Assembly (NCBI GenBank): GCA_963815665.1
Contig: CAWFHN010000014.1
Location: 1 to 64,000 of the forward strand
DNA: 64,000 bases
Direction: 5' to 3'
Source of the DNA: DASUPK01 sp963815665
GTDB lineage: Bacteria > Actinomycetota > Thermoleophilia > Solirubrobacterales > 70-9
Shown in pieces: positions 33,084 to 41,299 of this stretch. The translations under genes were made by a program, and so were the position numbers. Position 1 is the first letter of the stretch. Each line of letters begins with the position of its first letter. The notes beneath the pieces were generated by a model, which saw only the letters and a list, made by a program, of their open reading frames with translations, was not told where the DNA came from and made no database searches.

Positions 33084-34571
33084 ATGGCCACCGCCACTGC
33101 AAAGCGAAGGACTCGATCGAGCCGTAACGGGAAGCCGAGGACCCTCACCCTCAAGAACATGATCGACGGCAAGCAGGTCCCGCCCGTCGACGGCAAGCGA
33201 GAGGACGTCATCAACCCGGCGACCGGCCAGGTGATCGCGAAGTCCCCGCTCTCGACAAAGCGGGACGTCGACGCCGCAGTCAAGGCCGCCAAGACCGCCT
33301 TCGAGACTTGGGGTGTCACGACCCCCGCCGACCGCTCGGCCCTGCTGCTCAAGCTGGCCGATCGGATCGAGGAGCGAGCCGACGAGCTCGCGGACCTCGA
33401 GTCCGCGGACGCGGGCAAGCCGCGCTCGGCCTTCTACGAGGACGAGATCCCCTTCATGTGCGACAACCTCCGCTACTTCGCGGGTGCAGCGCGGAACATG
33501 GAGGGACGCGCCACCGGCGAGTACCTCGACGGCTACACGTCCTGGATCCGGCGGGAGCCGATCGGCGTCGTGGGCCAGATCACCCCGTGGAACTACCCGA
33601 TGATGATGGCGATCTGGAAGATCGCCCCGGCTCTCGCCGCGGGCAACTGCCTCGTCCTGAAGCCCGCCGAGACGACCCCCGTGTCGACCCTCACGATCCT
33701 CGCCGAGCTCTGCGCCGAGGTCTTCCCGCCCGGCGTGGCGAACTTCGTCGGTGGCCACGGCGATCCCGCGGGAGCGGCGATCGTCAGGCATCCCGACATC
33801 GGGATGGTCTCCCTGACGGGCTCGCCCGAGACCGGCAAGTGGATCGCCCGCGAGGCGTCGGACAACCTGAAGCGGGTCCACCTCGAGCTCGGCGGCAAGG
33901 CGCCGGTCGTCGTCTTCGACGACGTCGATATGGACGTCGCGATGGAGACCATCGCCGGCACCGGCTACTACAACGCCGGCCAGGACTGCACCGCGGCGAC
34001 GCGGGTCCTGGCCTCGAAGAAGGTCTACGACAAGGTCGTCAGCGGCCTCGCCGAGCAGGCCCAGGGCCTGAAGATCGGCGACACGTCGAACGGCAACACG
34101 ACGTTGGGCCCCGTCAACTCCGAGCGCCAGCTCGAGCGCGTCGAGGGGTTCCTCGAGCGCCGGCCGGACAACGCTGAGATCGTCACCGGCGGCAAGAAGG
34201 CGCGCCGTCCCGGCTTCTTCATGAAGCCCGCGGTGGTGGCGGGCCTGAAGCAGAGGGACGAGATGATCCAGAACGAGATCTTCGGCCCGGTGATCACGGT
34301 GCAGCCGTTCACCAGCGAGGAGAAGGCGATCGAGTGGGCGAACGGAACCCGCTACGGCCTCGCCTCCTCGGTCTGGACCCAGAACCTCGGTCGCGCGATG
34401 CGGGTGTCGAAGGCGCTCCAGTTCGGCTGTGTCTGGATCAACGACCACATCCCGGTCGTCTCTGAGATGCCGCACGGCGGCTACAAGCAGTCCGGCTACG
34501 GCAAGGACCTGTCGATGTACGGCCTGGAGGACTACACCCAGGTCAAGCACGTCATGGCGAACATCGGCTGA
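33084..34571 (+). CDS. aldehyde dehydrogenase, gamma-aminobutyraldehyde type
   Basis: 495 aa. The first 20 residues are basic (MATATAKRRTRSSRNGK). ALDH motifs: VVGQITPWNYPMMMAIWKI, LTGSPETGKWIA, Glu in VHLELGGKAPVVVFDD, catalytic Cys in YYNAGQDCTAATRVL, and MPHGGYKQSGYGKDLS. The DCTAATR form is usual in aminobutyraldehyde dehydrogenases (PatD/Prr). It would oxidise 4-aminobutanal to GABA, the step after putrescine transamination. Start ATG 33084 follows AAGGAGGAAAG, 13 bp after ald. Confidence 0.9.
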   Translation: MATATAKRRTRSSRNGKPRTLTLKNMIDGKQVPPVDGKREDVINPATGQVIAKSPLSTKRDVDAAVKAAKTAFETWGVTTPADRSALLLKLADRIEERADELADLESADAGKPRSAFYEDEIPFMCDNLRYFAGAARNMEGRATGEYLDGYTSWIRREPIGVVGQITPWNYPMMMAIWKIAPALAAGNCLVLKPAETTPVSTLTILAELCAEVFPPGVANFVGGHGDPAGAAIVRHPDIGMVSLTGSPETGKWIAREASDNLKRVHLELGGKAPVVVFDDVDMDVAMETIAGTGYYNAGQDCTAATRVLASKKVYDKVVSGLAEQAQGLKIGDTSNGNTTLGPVNSERQLERVEGFLERRPDNAEIVTGGKKARRPGFFMKPAVVAGLKQRDEMIQNEIFGPVITVQPFTSEEKAIEWANGTRYGLASSVWTQNLGRAMRVSKALQFGCVWINDHIPVVSEMPHGGYKQSGYGKDLSMYGLEDYTQVKHVMANIG

Positions 34572-34592
34572 CGCCGGCGCTGCGCCTTGGTC

Positions 34593-35795
34593 CTAACCCT
34601 TGGCGCGGAGGCAGTATCCGTAAGCCGTGAGCGGCGCGGCGCCGAAGTGGCCGACTGCGGTGGTTGAGGATGAGCCGTCACCGTTGAGGGAGCTGCCGAT
34701 GAAGAAGGCGTTCGATGAGCCGTCGGTGCTGAAGCCGGTGCTGGTCAGCCTCAGCCGCGACGGGCAGGACGGCGTCGTGGCGGTCGCGATCCCGCCGGCG
34801 GGAACGTCCGCGTTGGCCGAGACCTCCCTCAGGATCGGGCCCTTGTGCCTGACGCAGTAGGCGATCGCGGTCAGCTCGCCCCCGCCCAGCGGGAACGCGC
34901 TCCCCGAGACACGCCAGGCCCTGGGGCCGTCGGCGCGGGACTCGGTGATGTAGTTGCCGCCGTCGGCCCCGAAGTCGGTCCGCTGGAAGCCGCCGGTGAT
35001 CAGGAACTCCCCCTTGGGGCAGCGTGCGGTAGCCGAGCGGGTCTCGCCCTGCTTGATGAAGACGGTCTTGTGAGGCGACGGGTTGGCCGGGACCAGCCCG
35101 CGGCCGCAGACCAGCTGGACGGTGATCTGGCGCGGGGTCGTAGATCCCGGAGAGCCGTCGAAGAGGATCGTGCTGACGTGGAAGCCGCGCTGAGCCCCGA
35201 GCCTCTCGTACGAATGGGGGTAGATCCCCTCACCGTCGGGGTCGGGTGCCTGGTGGTTGATCACGCCGCCGCCGAGCGGATAAGACCCGCCGCGGCAGAG
35301 GACCTCGAACCGATCCTGCTGCTCGGGTTTGTTCATCGTGAAGGTGCTCTGCCGGAACGTCAGGCCGCGAGCCGGACCGCTCTTGCCGGGGTCGGTCCTC
35401 GGCCCGCGATGGCCCTGTACCCGGATGTTCCCGGAGGCCGAGTTGAGGATGTAGAGCCCCGAGCTCGCGCGCAGCGCCATCCTCACGTGTCCGCAGGCGC
35501 TGCCCTTCCGGAGCACGAAGACCACGTTCGAGCGGTGGACTGACCGCGGCCCCTTCGCCACGCCCAGCTTCAGATTCGACTCCCTGGCGATCAGCTTCGC
35601 CAGCCGGCGAGGCACCGGATAGCACCCGTCCAGGCTCACGGAACGCTCGTGCAGCGCGTACTTGAAGGCGGCCTCGAGCTTCCTTGTCGGTGGGTTGTGG
35701 CCGGCACCTCCGCGCTTCGCGAACCCGGTGCCGGCGAGCAGCGCGATCAGCGCGATCAGGACGGCGGCAGGGAGAAGTGCTCGTTTCAGCGTCAC
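34593..35795 (-). CDS. secreted protein of unknown function
   Basis: 400 aa from GTG 35793-35795, overlapping the upstream SGNH gene stop (GTGA). Signal peptide: LKRALLPAAVLIALIALLAGTGFA. The mature part has repeated beta-like units with single cysteines: LLITGGFQRTDFGADG-type and GFSTDGSSNAFFIGSS-type segments, each followed by YC (TAIAYCVRHKG, TAYGYCLRAKG), resembling short repeats of an extracellular beta domain. No catalytic motif was seen. Coupled to the SGNH protein, so perhaps a cell-surface partner. Confidence 0.72.
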   Translation of the reverse strand: MTLKRALLPAAVLIALIALLAGTGFAKRGGAGHNPPTRKLEAAFKYALHERSVSLDGCYPVPRRLAKLIARESNLKLGVAKGPRSVHRSNVVFVLRKGSACGHVRMALRASSGLYILNSASGNIRVQGHRGPRTDPGKSGPARGLTFRQSTFTMNKPEQQDRFEVLCRGGSYPLGGGVINHQAPDPDGEGIYPHSYERLGAQRGFHVSTILFDGSPGSTTPRQITVQLVCGRGLVPANPSPHKTVFIKQGETRSATARCPKGEFLITGGFQRTDFGADGGNYITESRADGPRAWRVSGSAFPLGGGELTAIAYCVRHKGPILREVSANADVPAGGIATATTPSCPSRLRLTSTGFSTDGSSNAFFIGSSLNGDGSSSTTAVGHFGAAPLTAYGYCLRAKG

Positions 35796-36562
35796 GATTG
35801 GCTTCCAACACGCCGTCGCATGAGAAAGAGCGCCAGGGCGCCGATCAGCGCCGCGCCTCCGACGGCGAAGGGCCACCAGGGTAGGCCACCATCCGGCGAG
35901 GACGCGTCCTCGGCCTCCGGGACCCCGCCGGGCAGGACCTGCGCCAGGAAGCGCCCGTACGCGGGGGCGCCCGTGAAATTCGGGTGGAAGAGGTCAGGAA
36001 GGAACCATGCCCCGGGAGCGGGCTCGATCTTGTGGTGGGGGAGGCTGTACTTGACCCAGTCGAGCAGCTCGATCTGGTCCGGGTGCTCCTTCGCGGCTCG
36101 CTTGATCACGTCGGTGTCGGGCGCCGGCGGATGCCCGGTGTCCGCGTCGTAGGCGGTGACCAGCACGAGCTTGCGCTTCGGCCCGATGACCTTGAGCGCG
36201 AACTTGATCAGGTCGTCGTTGACCCCGCCATTGCCGTAGGAGTTGATCAGGATCAGCTTTGGGAGGACCCCGCGGTTGCGTAGGTCGCGCGCCACCCAGA
36301 TCGCCTGCTTGAAGCCGCGACAACCCTTCGCGTCGACGTCGAATCCAACCCTGGTCAGATCAGGAATCGGGAGCAGCATCGTCGAGTCCCCGATGGCGAT
36401 TGGGGGAGGGCCGTCGCCGCTCCCGTAGGGGTTGCGCAGCGCCTGGGCCCTGTGCACGTGTCCGCAGCCAAAGGCGGGCTCGCCGGCCGCGACCGCGACG
36501 CCCGCCTGCCAGAGCCCGATCAGGGTCAGCGCCATGCACAGCAGTCCCAGCTTGATCCGCAA
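35792..36562 (-). CDS. exported SGNH-hydrolase-like protein with C-terminal membrane anchor
   Basis: 256 aa from TTG 36560-36562. Signal peptide LLCMALTLIGLWQAGVAVAAG. The SGNH serine is in AIGDSTMLLPIPDLTRVGF, block III may be LINSYGNGGVN, and the Asp/His pair is in WFLPDLFHPNFTG. The C-terminus has a transmembrane helix (WPFAVGGAALIGALALFLMRRR), so the enzyme faces outward. Relatives de-esterify or O-acylate envelope glycans. Two close paralogues lie at 40646-41299 (+) and 41251-41913 (-). Translationally coupled to the following secreted protein. Confidence 0.75.
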   Translation of the reverse strand: MRIKLGLLCMALTLIGLWQAGVAVAAGEPAFGCGHVHRAQALRNPYGSGDGPPPIAIGDSTMLLPIPDLTRVGFDVDAKGCRGFKQAIWVARDLRNRGVLPKLILINSYGNGGVNDDLIKFALKVIGPKRKLVLVTAYDADTGHPPAPDTDVIKRAAKEHPDQIELLDWVKYSLPHHKIEPAPGAWFLPDLFHPNFTGAPAYGRFLAQVLPGGVPEAEDASSPDGGLPWWPFAVGGAALIGALALFLMRRRVGSQS

Positions 36563-36575
36563 GTACCCGTCCCGC

Positions 36576-36974
36576 CTAGAAGTTCTGGGTGTAGGTGCTC
36601 TTGATCTCGGCGTCGCCCTTGCGGCAGTCGGCCGTCGCGTTGTACTGCACCCCAGGCACGGATTGCCGGCCCCCCTCCGTGCAGTTGAAGCCCATCACCG
36701 GCGAATTGCAGGTCCCGCCGGCGCCCCCGTTCGCCAGGCGGCACTGGTGGTAGGCGACGACGACTTTCTCCGCCTGGGCGCAGCTCACCTTCGCCACCTC
36801 GATGGAGGTGACGTAGGAGGCGCCCAGATCCTGCTGCTTGCCGTTGATGTCACAGGGCTTCAGCGCGGCGGCGCTCGTGCTGCTCGACGACGAACCGCCA
36901 CCGCCACAGCCGGCGATCAGCGCGGCGCAGAGGGGCAGGGCGAGAGCGATCCGTGGAGCGTTGGGACGGTTCAA
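36576..36974 (-). CDS. small Cys-rich lipoprotein, paralogue of the divergent gene
   Basis: 132 aa from TTG 36972-36974 (ATG 37020-37022 is an upstream alternative). Lipoprotein signal with lipobox LIAGC, then a GGGGSSSSS linker. The mature domain has about seven conserved Cys: LKPCDINGKQQDLGASYVT, VSCAQAEKVVVAYHQC, GTCNSPVMGFNC and YNATADC, ending STYTQNF. The same pattern occurs in the gene immediately divergent from it. Probably a disulfide-bonded surface domain; function unknown. Confidence 0.7.
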   Translation of the reverse strand: MNRPNAPRIALALPLCAALIAGCGGGGSSSSSTSAAALKPCDINGKQQDLGASYVTSIEVAKVSCAQAEKVVVAYHQCRLANGGAGGTCNSPVMGFNCTEGGRQSVPGVQYNATADCRKGDAEIKSTYTQNF

Positions 36975-37002
36975 GGCGGTCGCCAGTCTATTCTTCGCCT
37001 CC

Positions 37003-37395
37003 TTGAGACCTGCGGCGATCATCCTCGTCCTGGCCGGCCTGATGGCGGGATTGCTCACGCAGAGCAGCGGCGCCTCTCCGGCGGCTCACGCCTCGAGCTT
37101 CTCCGCCTGCGACATCAGCGGCAAGCAGCAGAAGCTCGGTGCCTCTTACGTGACCGCTCTCAAGGTCCGGGGCGTCAGCTGCAGGAAGGGCGAGAAGGTG
37201 ATCAAGGCCTACCACCGGTGCCGCCACCGGTCCGGCGGGCCGGCCGGCAACTGCAGCGACACCCTGCTCGGCTTCAAGTGCAAGGACGGCAAGCGCATCG
37301 GCGTACCGAACGTCCAGTACAACGCGACGGCGAAGTGCCACAAGGTCGCCAACTCCGCCAAGCGGGTCAAGAGCTCCTACACGCAGAACACGTAG
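37003..37395 (+). CDS. small Cys-rich secreted protein, paralogue of the divergent gene
   Basis: 130 aa from TTG 37003; the exact start is uncertain since the frame is open well upstream. Signal segment AAIILVLAGLMAGLLTQSSG. The mature domain mirrors its neighbour on the other strand: ACDISGKQQKLGASYVTALK, VSCRKGEKVIKAYHRC, GNCSDTLLGFKC, YNATAKC, ending KSSYTQNT. It lacks a lipobox and is more basic. The two genes are head to head with 28 bp or less between likely starts, an inverted duplication. Confidence 0.68.
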   Translation: MRPAAIILVLAGLMAGLLTQSSGASPAAHASSFSACDISGKQQKLGASYVTALKVRGVSCRKGEKVIKAYHRCRHRSGGPAGNCSDTLLGFKCKDGKRIGVPNVQYNATAKCHKVANSAKRVKSSYTQNT

Positions 37396-37419
37396 TAACC
37401 ACCGATCCGCGGCCACGGC

Positions 37420-38160
37420 TCAGCCACGGTTGTGGTTGACGACCTCGACGTTGTGCCCGTCCGGGTCGAGCACGAACGCGCCGTAGTAGCCCGGGTGGTA
37501 GACAGCGCGCTCGCCCGGCGCGCCGTGGTCCTCGTAGCCGGCCGCGAGCGCGGCGGCGTGGAACGCGCGCACCGCGGCGTCCTCGCGAGCGGGGAACGCG
37601 AGATGGACGTGCTCCGTGATCCGCCGCTCGTCCCGGACGAGCGAGAAACTGTAGTCCGGGCCGGAGAGCCGCACCCGGCCGGGCTCGTCGTGCGCCAGGC
37701 GGAGCCCGGCGTGCGGGGCGATCGTCGTGTAGAAGCGCCTGGAGGCCTGCAGGTCGCGGACGCGGATCCACAGGTGGTCGACGCAGCCGTCGGGCACGGC
37801 CTCCTCGCGGTCGCTGTGGACCGCCTCGACGCTGTTGCCGTCGGGGTCGAGCAGGAACCCGCCGTAGTACGTCGGGCCGTACCGCATGCGCGGCCCCGGT
37901 GCGCCGTCGTCGCGATACCCCGCGTCGACGCCCGCCTGCCAGAACGCGTCGACCTGCGCCCGGTCGCGGGCGCGGAAGCCGACGTGGAGCCCGCGGGTCA
38001 CCGGGTGCTCACCGTCCGTCGGCCCGATGTCCCAGTCGTGCCACTCGACCAGCTCGGCGTCCGCATGGCTGGGCTCGACGCCGAGGACGCCCAGGACGGT
38101 GCGGTAGAAGCGCTCGGAGGCCGAGAGGTCCGAGACGGCGATCCCGATGTGGTCGAACAC
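37420..38160 (-). CDS. two-domain VOC (glyoxalase/dioxygenase-fold) protein
   Basis: 246 aa with two vicinal-oxygen-chelate units. Unit 1 runs from HIGIAVSDLSASERFYRTVLG to GGFLLDPDGNSVEAVHSD. Unit 2 runs from DHLWIRVRDLQASRRFYTTI to GAFVLDPDGHNVEVVNHN. His and Glu at the ends of each unit (HIGIAV...VEAVH; DHLWIRV...VEVVNH) are metal-ligand positions. Members include ring-cleaving dioxygenases and fosfomycin/bleomycin resistance proteins; the substrate is unknown. Single gene. Confidence 0.82.
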   Translation of the reverse strand: MFDHIGIAVSDLSASERFYRTVLGVLGVEPSHADAELVEWHDWDIGPTDGEHPVTRGLHVGFRARDRAQVDAFWQAGVDAGYRDDGAPGPRMRYGPTYYGGFLLDPDGNSVEAVHSDREEAVPDGCVDHLWIRVRDLQASRRFYTTIAPHAGLRLAHDEPGRVRLSGPDYSFSLVRDERRITEHVHLAFPAREDAAVRAFHAAALAAGYEDHGAPGERAVYHPGYYGAFVLDPDGHNVEVVNHNRG

Positions 38161-38206
38161 CCGGCCGAGGCTACCGTCGTCCGCCTCGGTCCCCCCTCGC
38201 GCAAGC

Positions 38207-39262
38207 TCAGTAATCGAAGTCCTTGTCGAGCGCTCCGACCACGAGGTCAGCGGCTACTGACGATCCGTCCTCGTTCAGGTGGATGCCGTCTGACTCCCGG
38301 ACGATGGTCTGCTTGCCGCCGATGTCGATCGAGTCTCGGTAGGTGTCCCCGGGGGTGAAGGTCGGGATCAGGTCGATCACCCGCACCGCCGCCCCGCGGC
38401 TCGCGGCCGCCTGGCGGATCGCCTGGTTGACGTCGTCGGCGATCGGCTTGCGGGCCGGGTCGCGCTGGGTGGGGACCGTCAGCCAGTAGATCCGCTCGAC
38501 GCCGCCGTTGAGGTAGTTGTCCATCATCTGCCCGACTCGGGACTCGAAGATCGCCTCCCAGGCGGGGCCGCAGCAACTCACCTGAGCGCCGTTCGGGCCG
38601 GGCATCGAATAGCCCTCGTTCGCGCCGATGAAGAGGACGACGGCGTCCGGGTGGTCGTTCGCCGCCTGGCTGGAGGAGAGCTGTCCCCAGTCCACCAGGC
38701 CGGTGTTGGAGATCCCGGTCGCCAGGTGCGGGTCGCGCGTGACCTGGACGCCGGCCCCCTGGTCGGCGAGTTTGCGAGCGATCTGGATGTCGAGCGGCGT
38801 GGAGAGCGAGTCGCCGGTGACCAGCAGCCGGTCGAGGGGCTGTGGTGTGGTCGGAACCGGATGCGCGGGCCTGCCCGCCCCGCCGGGGCCGGCGCGGAAG
38901 CCCCGACCCGAGAGCTCCTGGTTGGGTGACAGCCAGGAGGTGAGGTCGCGGCGGGTTCCGGCAAACGGCAGCTGGTCGGCGACCCAGCCGGCCGGCTCGC
39001 CGATCGCCTTGACGATGTCCCGGCCGAGACCGGGCTTCAGCTCGTCGGCCGCGGCCCGGATCGATCCGCCGGCGAAGATCAACAGGAGGAAGGTGGTGAG
39101 GGCCACCGCCTTGACCGCGTCCCAGCCGCTGAACCGCCGCAGCCCCCAGCGATCAAAGCGGCCCATCAGGCTGTCGTCGCCGTGCGGCTCGCCCTCGCGG
39201 CCGGGGCGGGCCTCGGCCTCCATCTCGGCGATCGTCTCGAATTTCTCCGGTGTCTCAGGCAT
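38207..39262 (-). CDS. membrane-anchored SGNH hydrolase (DUF459-like), partner of MBOAT acyltransferase
   Basis: 351 aa. A cytoplasmic N-terminus precedes one transmembrane helix (AVKAVALTTFLLLIFAGGSIRAAAD); the rest is outside. SGNH blocks: LLVTGDSLSTPLDIQIARKL (Ser), VVLFIGANEGYSM (Gly/Asn), SDGIHLNEDGSSVAADLV (Asp/His). ATG 39260-39262 overlaps the MBOAT stop (ATGA). MBOAT plus SGNH pairs (like AlgI with AlgJ/AlgX, or PatA/PatB) carry acyl groups across the membrane and onto extracellular glycans. Confidence 0.82.
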   Translation of the reverse strand: MPETPEKFETIAEMEAEARPGREGEPHGDDSLMGRFDRWGLRRFSGWDAVKAVALTTFLLLIFAGGSIRAAADELKPGLGRDIVKAIGEPAGWVADQLPFAGTRRDLTSWLSPNQELSGRGFRAGPGGAGRPAHPVPTTPQPLDRLLVTGDSLSTPLDIQIARKLADQGAGVQVTRDPHLATGISNTGLVDWGQLSSSQAANDHPDAVVLFIGANEGYSMPGPNGAQVSCCGPAWEAIFESRVGQMMDNYLNGGVERIYWLTVPTQRDPARKPIADDVNQAIRQAAASRGAAVRVIDLIPTFTPGDTYRDSIDIGGKQTIVRESDGIHLNEDGSSVAADLVVGALDKDFDY

Positions 39263-40659
39263 CAGAATCGGAAGTAGATGAAGGGGGGCACGCCCTGGCT
39301 CGGCACCGTTGCGCCAACGATCAGCACCACCAGAGCGAGCGCGGCGCCCAGCAGCAGCGGCCGCAGCCGCCCGATGCGAAGCTCGATGCCCTCCATCGGG
39401 CGCTCGGGCAGCAGCTGCAGGCCGACCACCAGGGCGATCGCGCCCACGACCGGGACGGAGTAGAGGGTCGCCGGGCCCGATCGGACCAGCGCGGACATGT
39501 AGTCGCCGAACACCGTCAGGTCGGTGGAGCGGAACAGGATCCAGCCGAGGACGATCAGGTTGAAGGTGACGAACCAGCGCAGCCAGCCGGGGAAGATCCG
39601 CCCCAGCCGGCCGTTGACGGCGTGCTCGACCGACAGGCCCGTTCCCTGGTACGCGCCCCAGGCGACGAAGTTCCACGCGGCGCCGTGCCAGAGCCCGCCC
39701 AGGGCCATGGTCAGCATCAGGTTGACGTAGGTGCGAACCCGCCCCTTGCGATTGCCGCCAAGCGGGATGTAGAGGTAGTCGCGCAGGAAGCGGGAGAGGG
39801 TCATGTGCCAGCGGCGCCAGAAGTCGCGGAAGCCGGTCGCCCGGTAGGGGCTGTTGAAGTTCTGCGGGAAGACGAAGCCCATCAGCAGGGCGAGCCCGAT
39901 CGCCATGTCCGTGTAGCCGGAGAAGTCGCAGAAGATCTGCGCCGCATAGGCGTATGCGCCCAGGATCGCGTCCGGCGCGCTATAGGCCTGCGGGACGGCG
40001 AAGACCTTGTCGACGACCTCCCGCGCCAGGTAGTCGGCGATCATCACCTTCTTGATCAGGCCCAGCGCGATCAGGGTGAGCCCGGCTCCGACCGCCACTC
40101 GATCCGGGTCCCTCGGCGTCTTCAGCTGCGGCAGGAACTCGCTGGCCCGCACGATCGGCCCCGCCACCAGGTGCGGGAAGAAGCTCAGGTAGATCGCCGC
40201 GTCCAGCAGCGAGGCCGGTTCGGTCTGCCGGCGCTTGACGTCGACCACGTAGGTGACGGCCTGAAAGCTGAAGAAGCTGACCCCGACGGGCAGGGCGATG
40301 GTGACCAGGGGCAGGGGCATCCCCAGCCCGATCGAGTCGAGCACGTCCGAGACGTCGCTGACGAAGAACCCGTAGTACTTGAACACGGCGAGGATCCCAA
40401 GGTCGAAGACGACCCCACCCGCGGTGAACCACTTGCGCAGCCGCTCGTCCTCGGTGCGATGGATCGCGACCACGGCGAGCTGGCTGACCAGGGTGATCGC
40501 GGCGAGCAGCAGGCAGAAGCGGGGATCGGCCGCCGCGTAGAAGACATAACTTGCGACGACGATGAACGGCTTCCAGACCTGCTGCCGGGGCATGAGGGCC
40601 CAGGACAGGGCCAGAACGATCGGAAAGAAGATCGCGAATTCGACCGTGGGGAAGAGCAC
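39262..40659 (-). CDS. MBOAT-family O-acyltransferase (AlgI/PatA-like)
   Basis: 465 aa polytopic protein from GTG 40657-40659, matching the usual MxFxxxEFxxFFPxV start (VLFPTVEFAIFFPIVLALSW). Family motifs: AVTYVVDVKRRQ, YLSFFPHLVAGPIVRASEF, FCDFSGYTDMAIGLALLMGF, FWRRWHMTLSRFLRDYLYIP, and the catalytic His in ALGGLWHGAAWNFVAWG. It should move acyl groups across the membrane for transfer to a surface polysaccharide by the overlapping SGNH protein. The 5' end overlaps the divergent SGNH gene by about 14 bp. Confidence 0.9.
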   Translation of the reverse strand: MLFPTVEFAIFFPIVLALSWALMPRQQVWKPFIVVASYVFYAAADPRFCLLLAAITLVSQLAVVAIHRTEDERLRKWFTAGGVVFDLGILAVFKYYGFFVSDVSDVLDSIGLGMPLPLVTIALPVGVSFFSFQAVTYVVDVKRRQTEPASLLDAAIYLSFFPHLVAGPIVRASEFLPQLKTPRDPDRVAVGAGLTLIALGLIKKVMIADYLAREVVDKVFAVPQAYSAPDAILGAYAYAAQIFCDFSGYTDMAIGLALLMGFVFPQNFNSPYRATGFRDFWRRWHMTLSRFLRDYLYIPLGGNRKGRVRTYVNLMLTMALGGLWHGAAWNFVAWGAYQGTGLSVEHAVNGRLGRIFPGWLRWFVTFNLIVLGWILFRSTDLTVFGDYMSALVRSGPATLYSVPVVGAIALVVGLQLLPERPMEGIELRIGRLRPLLLGAALALVVLIVGATVPSQGVPPFIYFRF

Positions 40660-41299
40660 GGGCGTCAGAGTACGGATCGGGCTCGCGGTCGCCGCCGCTG
40701 TCCTGCCCCTGCTGTTGGCTTCGGGCGCGTGGGCCGGCTGCGGCGGAGTCGAGACCGCCAGCCCGAAGCACAAGGTCGCGCCACGCCCGCCGCTCGCGAT
40801 CGGCGACTCCTCGATGCTGCTCGCCCTGCCTGCGCTGGCGCGCGTCGGCTACAAGGTGAACGCGAGGGGGTGCCGCCAGTTCTCGGAGGGCCTGCGGCTG
40901 CTCAGGGACGCCCGCCGGAACCACCAGCTCCCCCACCTGGCCGTGCTGGCCCTCGGGGCCGACGCCTCAATCACCGGTGGGCAGATCCAGCGGGCGAAGA
41001 AGATCCTCGGACCGAAGAGAAAGCTCGGTCTCGTCACGCCGCGCGAGCTGGGTGGCGGCGAGTCCAACGACGCGAACGTGATCCGCAACGCAGGCCGACG
41101 CGATCCCGAGCGCGTCAAGGTGCTCGACTGGGTCCACTACAGCGCGGGGCACTCGAGCTGGTTCCAGCCCGACGGCCTCCATCTCACCTTCAGCGGCGCG
41201 AAGGCATTCGCGCGACTGTTGAAGAAATTGATTCCTCTGGCCGCGCCGGGTCAGGGCAAGGGCGGGAAGCGCCCGGACTTCGCCAGCGGCAGCGCCTGA
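40646..41299 (+). CDS. exported SGNH-hydrolase-like protein (paralogue 2)
   Basis: 217 aa from GTG 40646, the last start before the signal peptide (RIGLAVAAAVLPLLLASGAWA). SGNH serine in LAIGDSSMLLALPALARVGY; Asp/His in WFQPDGLHLTFSG. Shares IGDS(T/S)ML, VNARGCR and ILGPKRKLGLVT blocks with the genes at 35792 and 41251, but lacks the LIN(S/A)YGNGG block. Its start overlaps that of the MBOAT gene on the other strand, and its last 49 bp overlap the 3' end of the convergent paralogue. Confidence 0.7.
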   Translation: MGKSTGVRVRIGLAVAAAVLPLLLASGAWAGCGGVETASPKHKVAPRPPLAIGDSSMLLALPALARVGYKVNARGCRQFSEGLRLLRDARRNHQLPHLAVLALGADASITGGQIQRAKKILGPKRKLGLVTPRELGGGESNDANVIRNAGRRDPERVKVLDWVHYSAGHSSWFQPDGLHLTFSGAKAFARLLKKLIPLAAPGQGKGGKRPDFASGSA

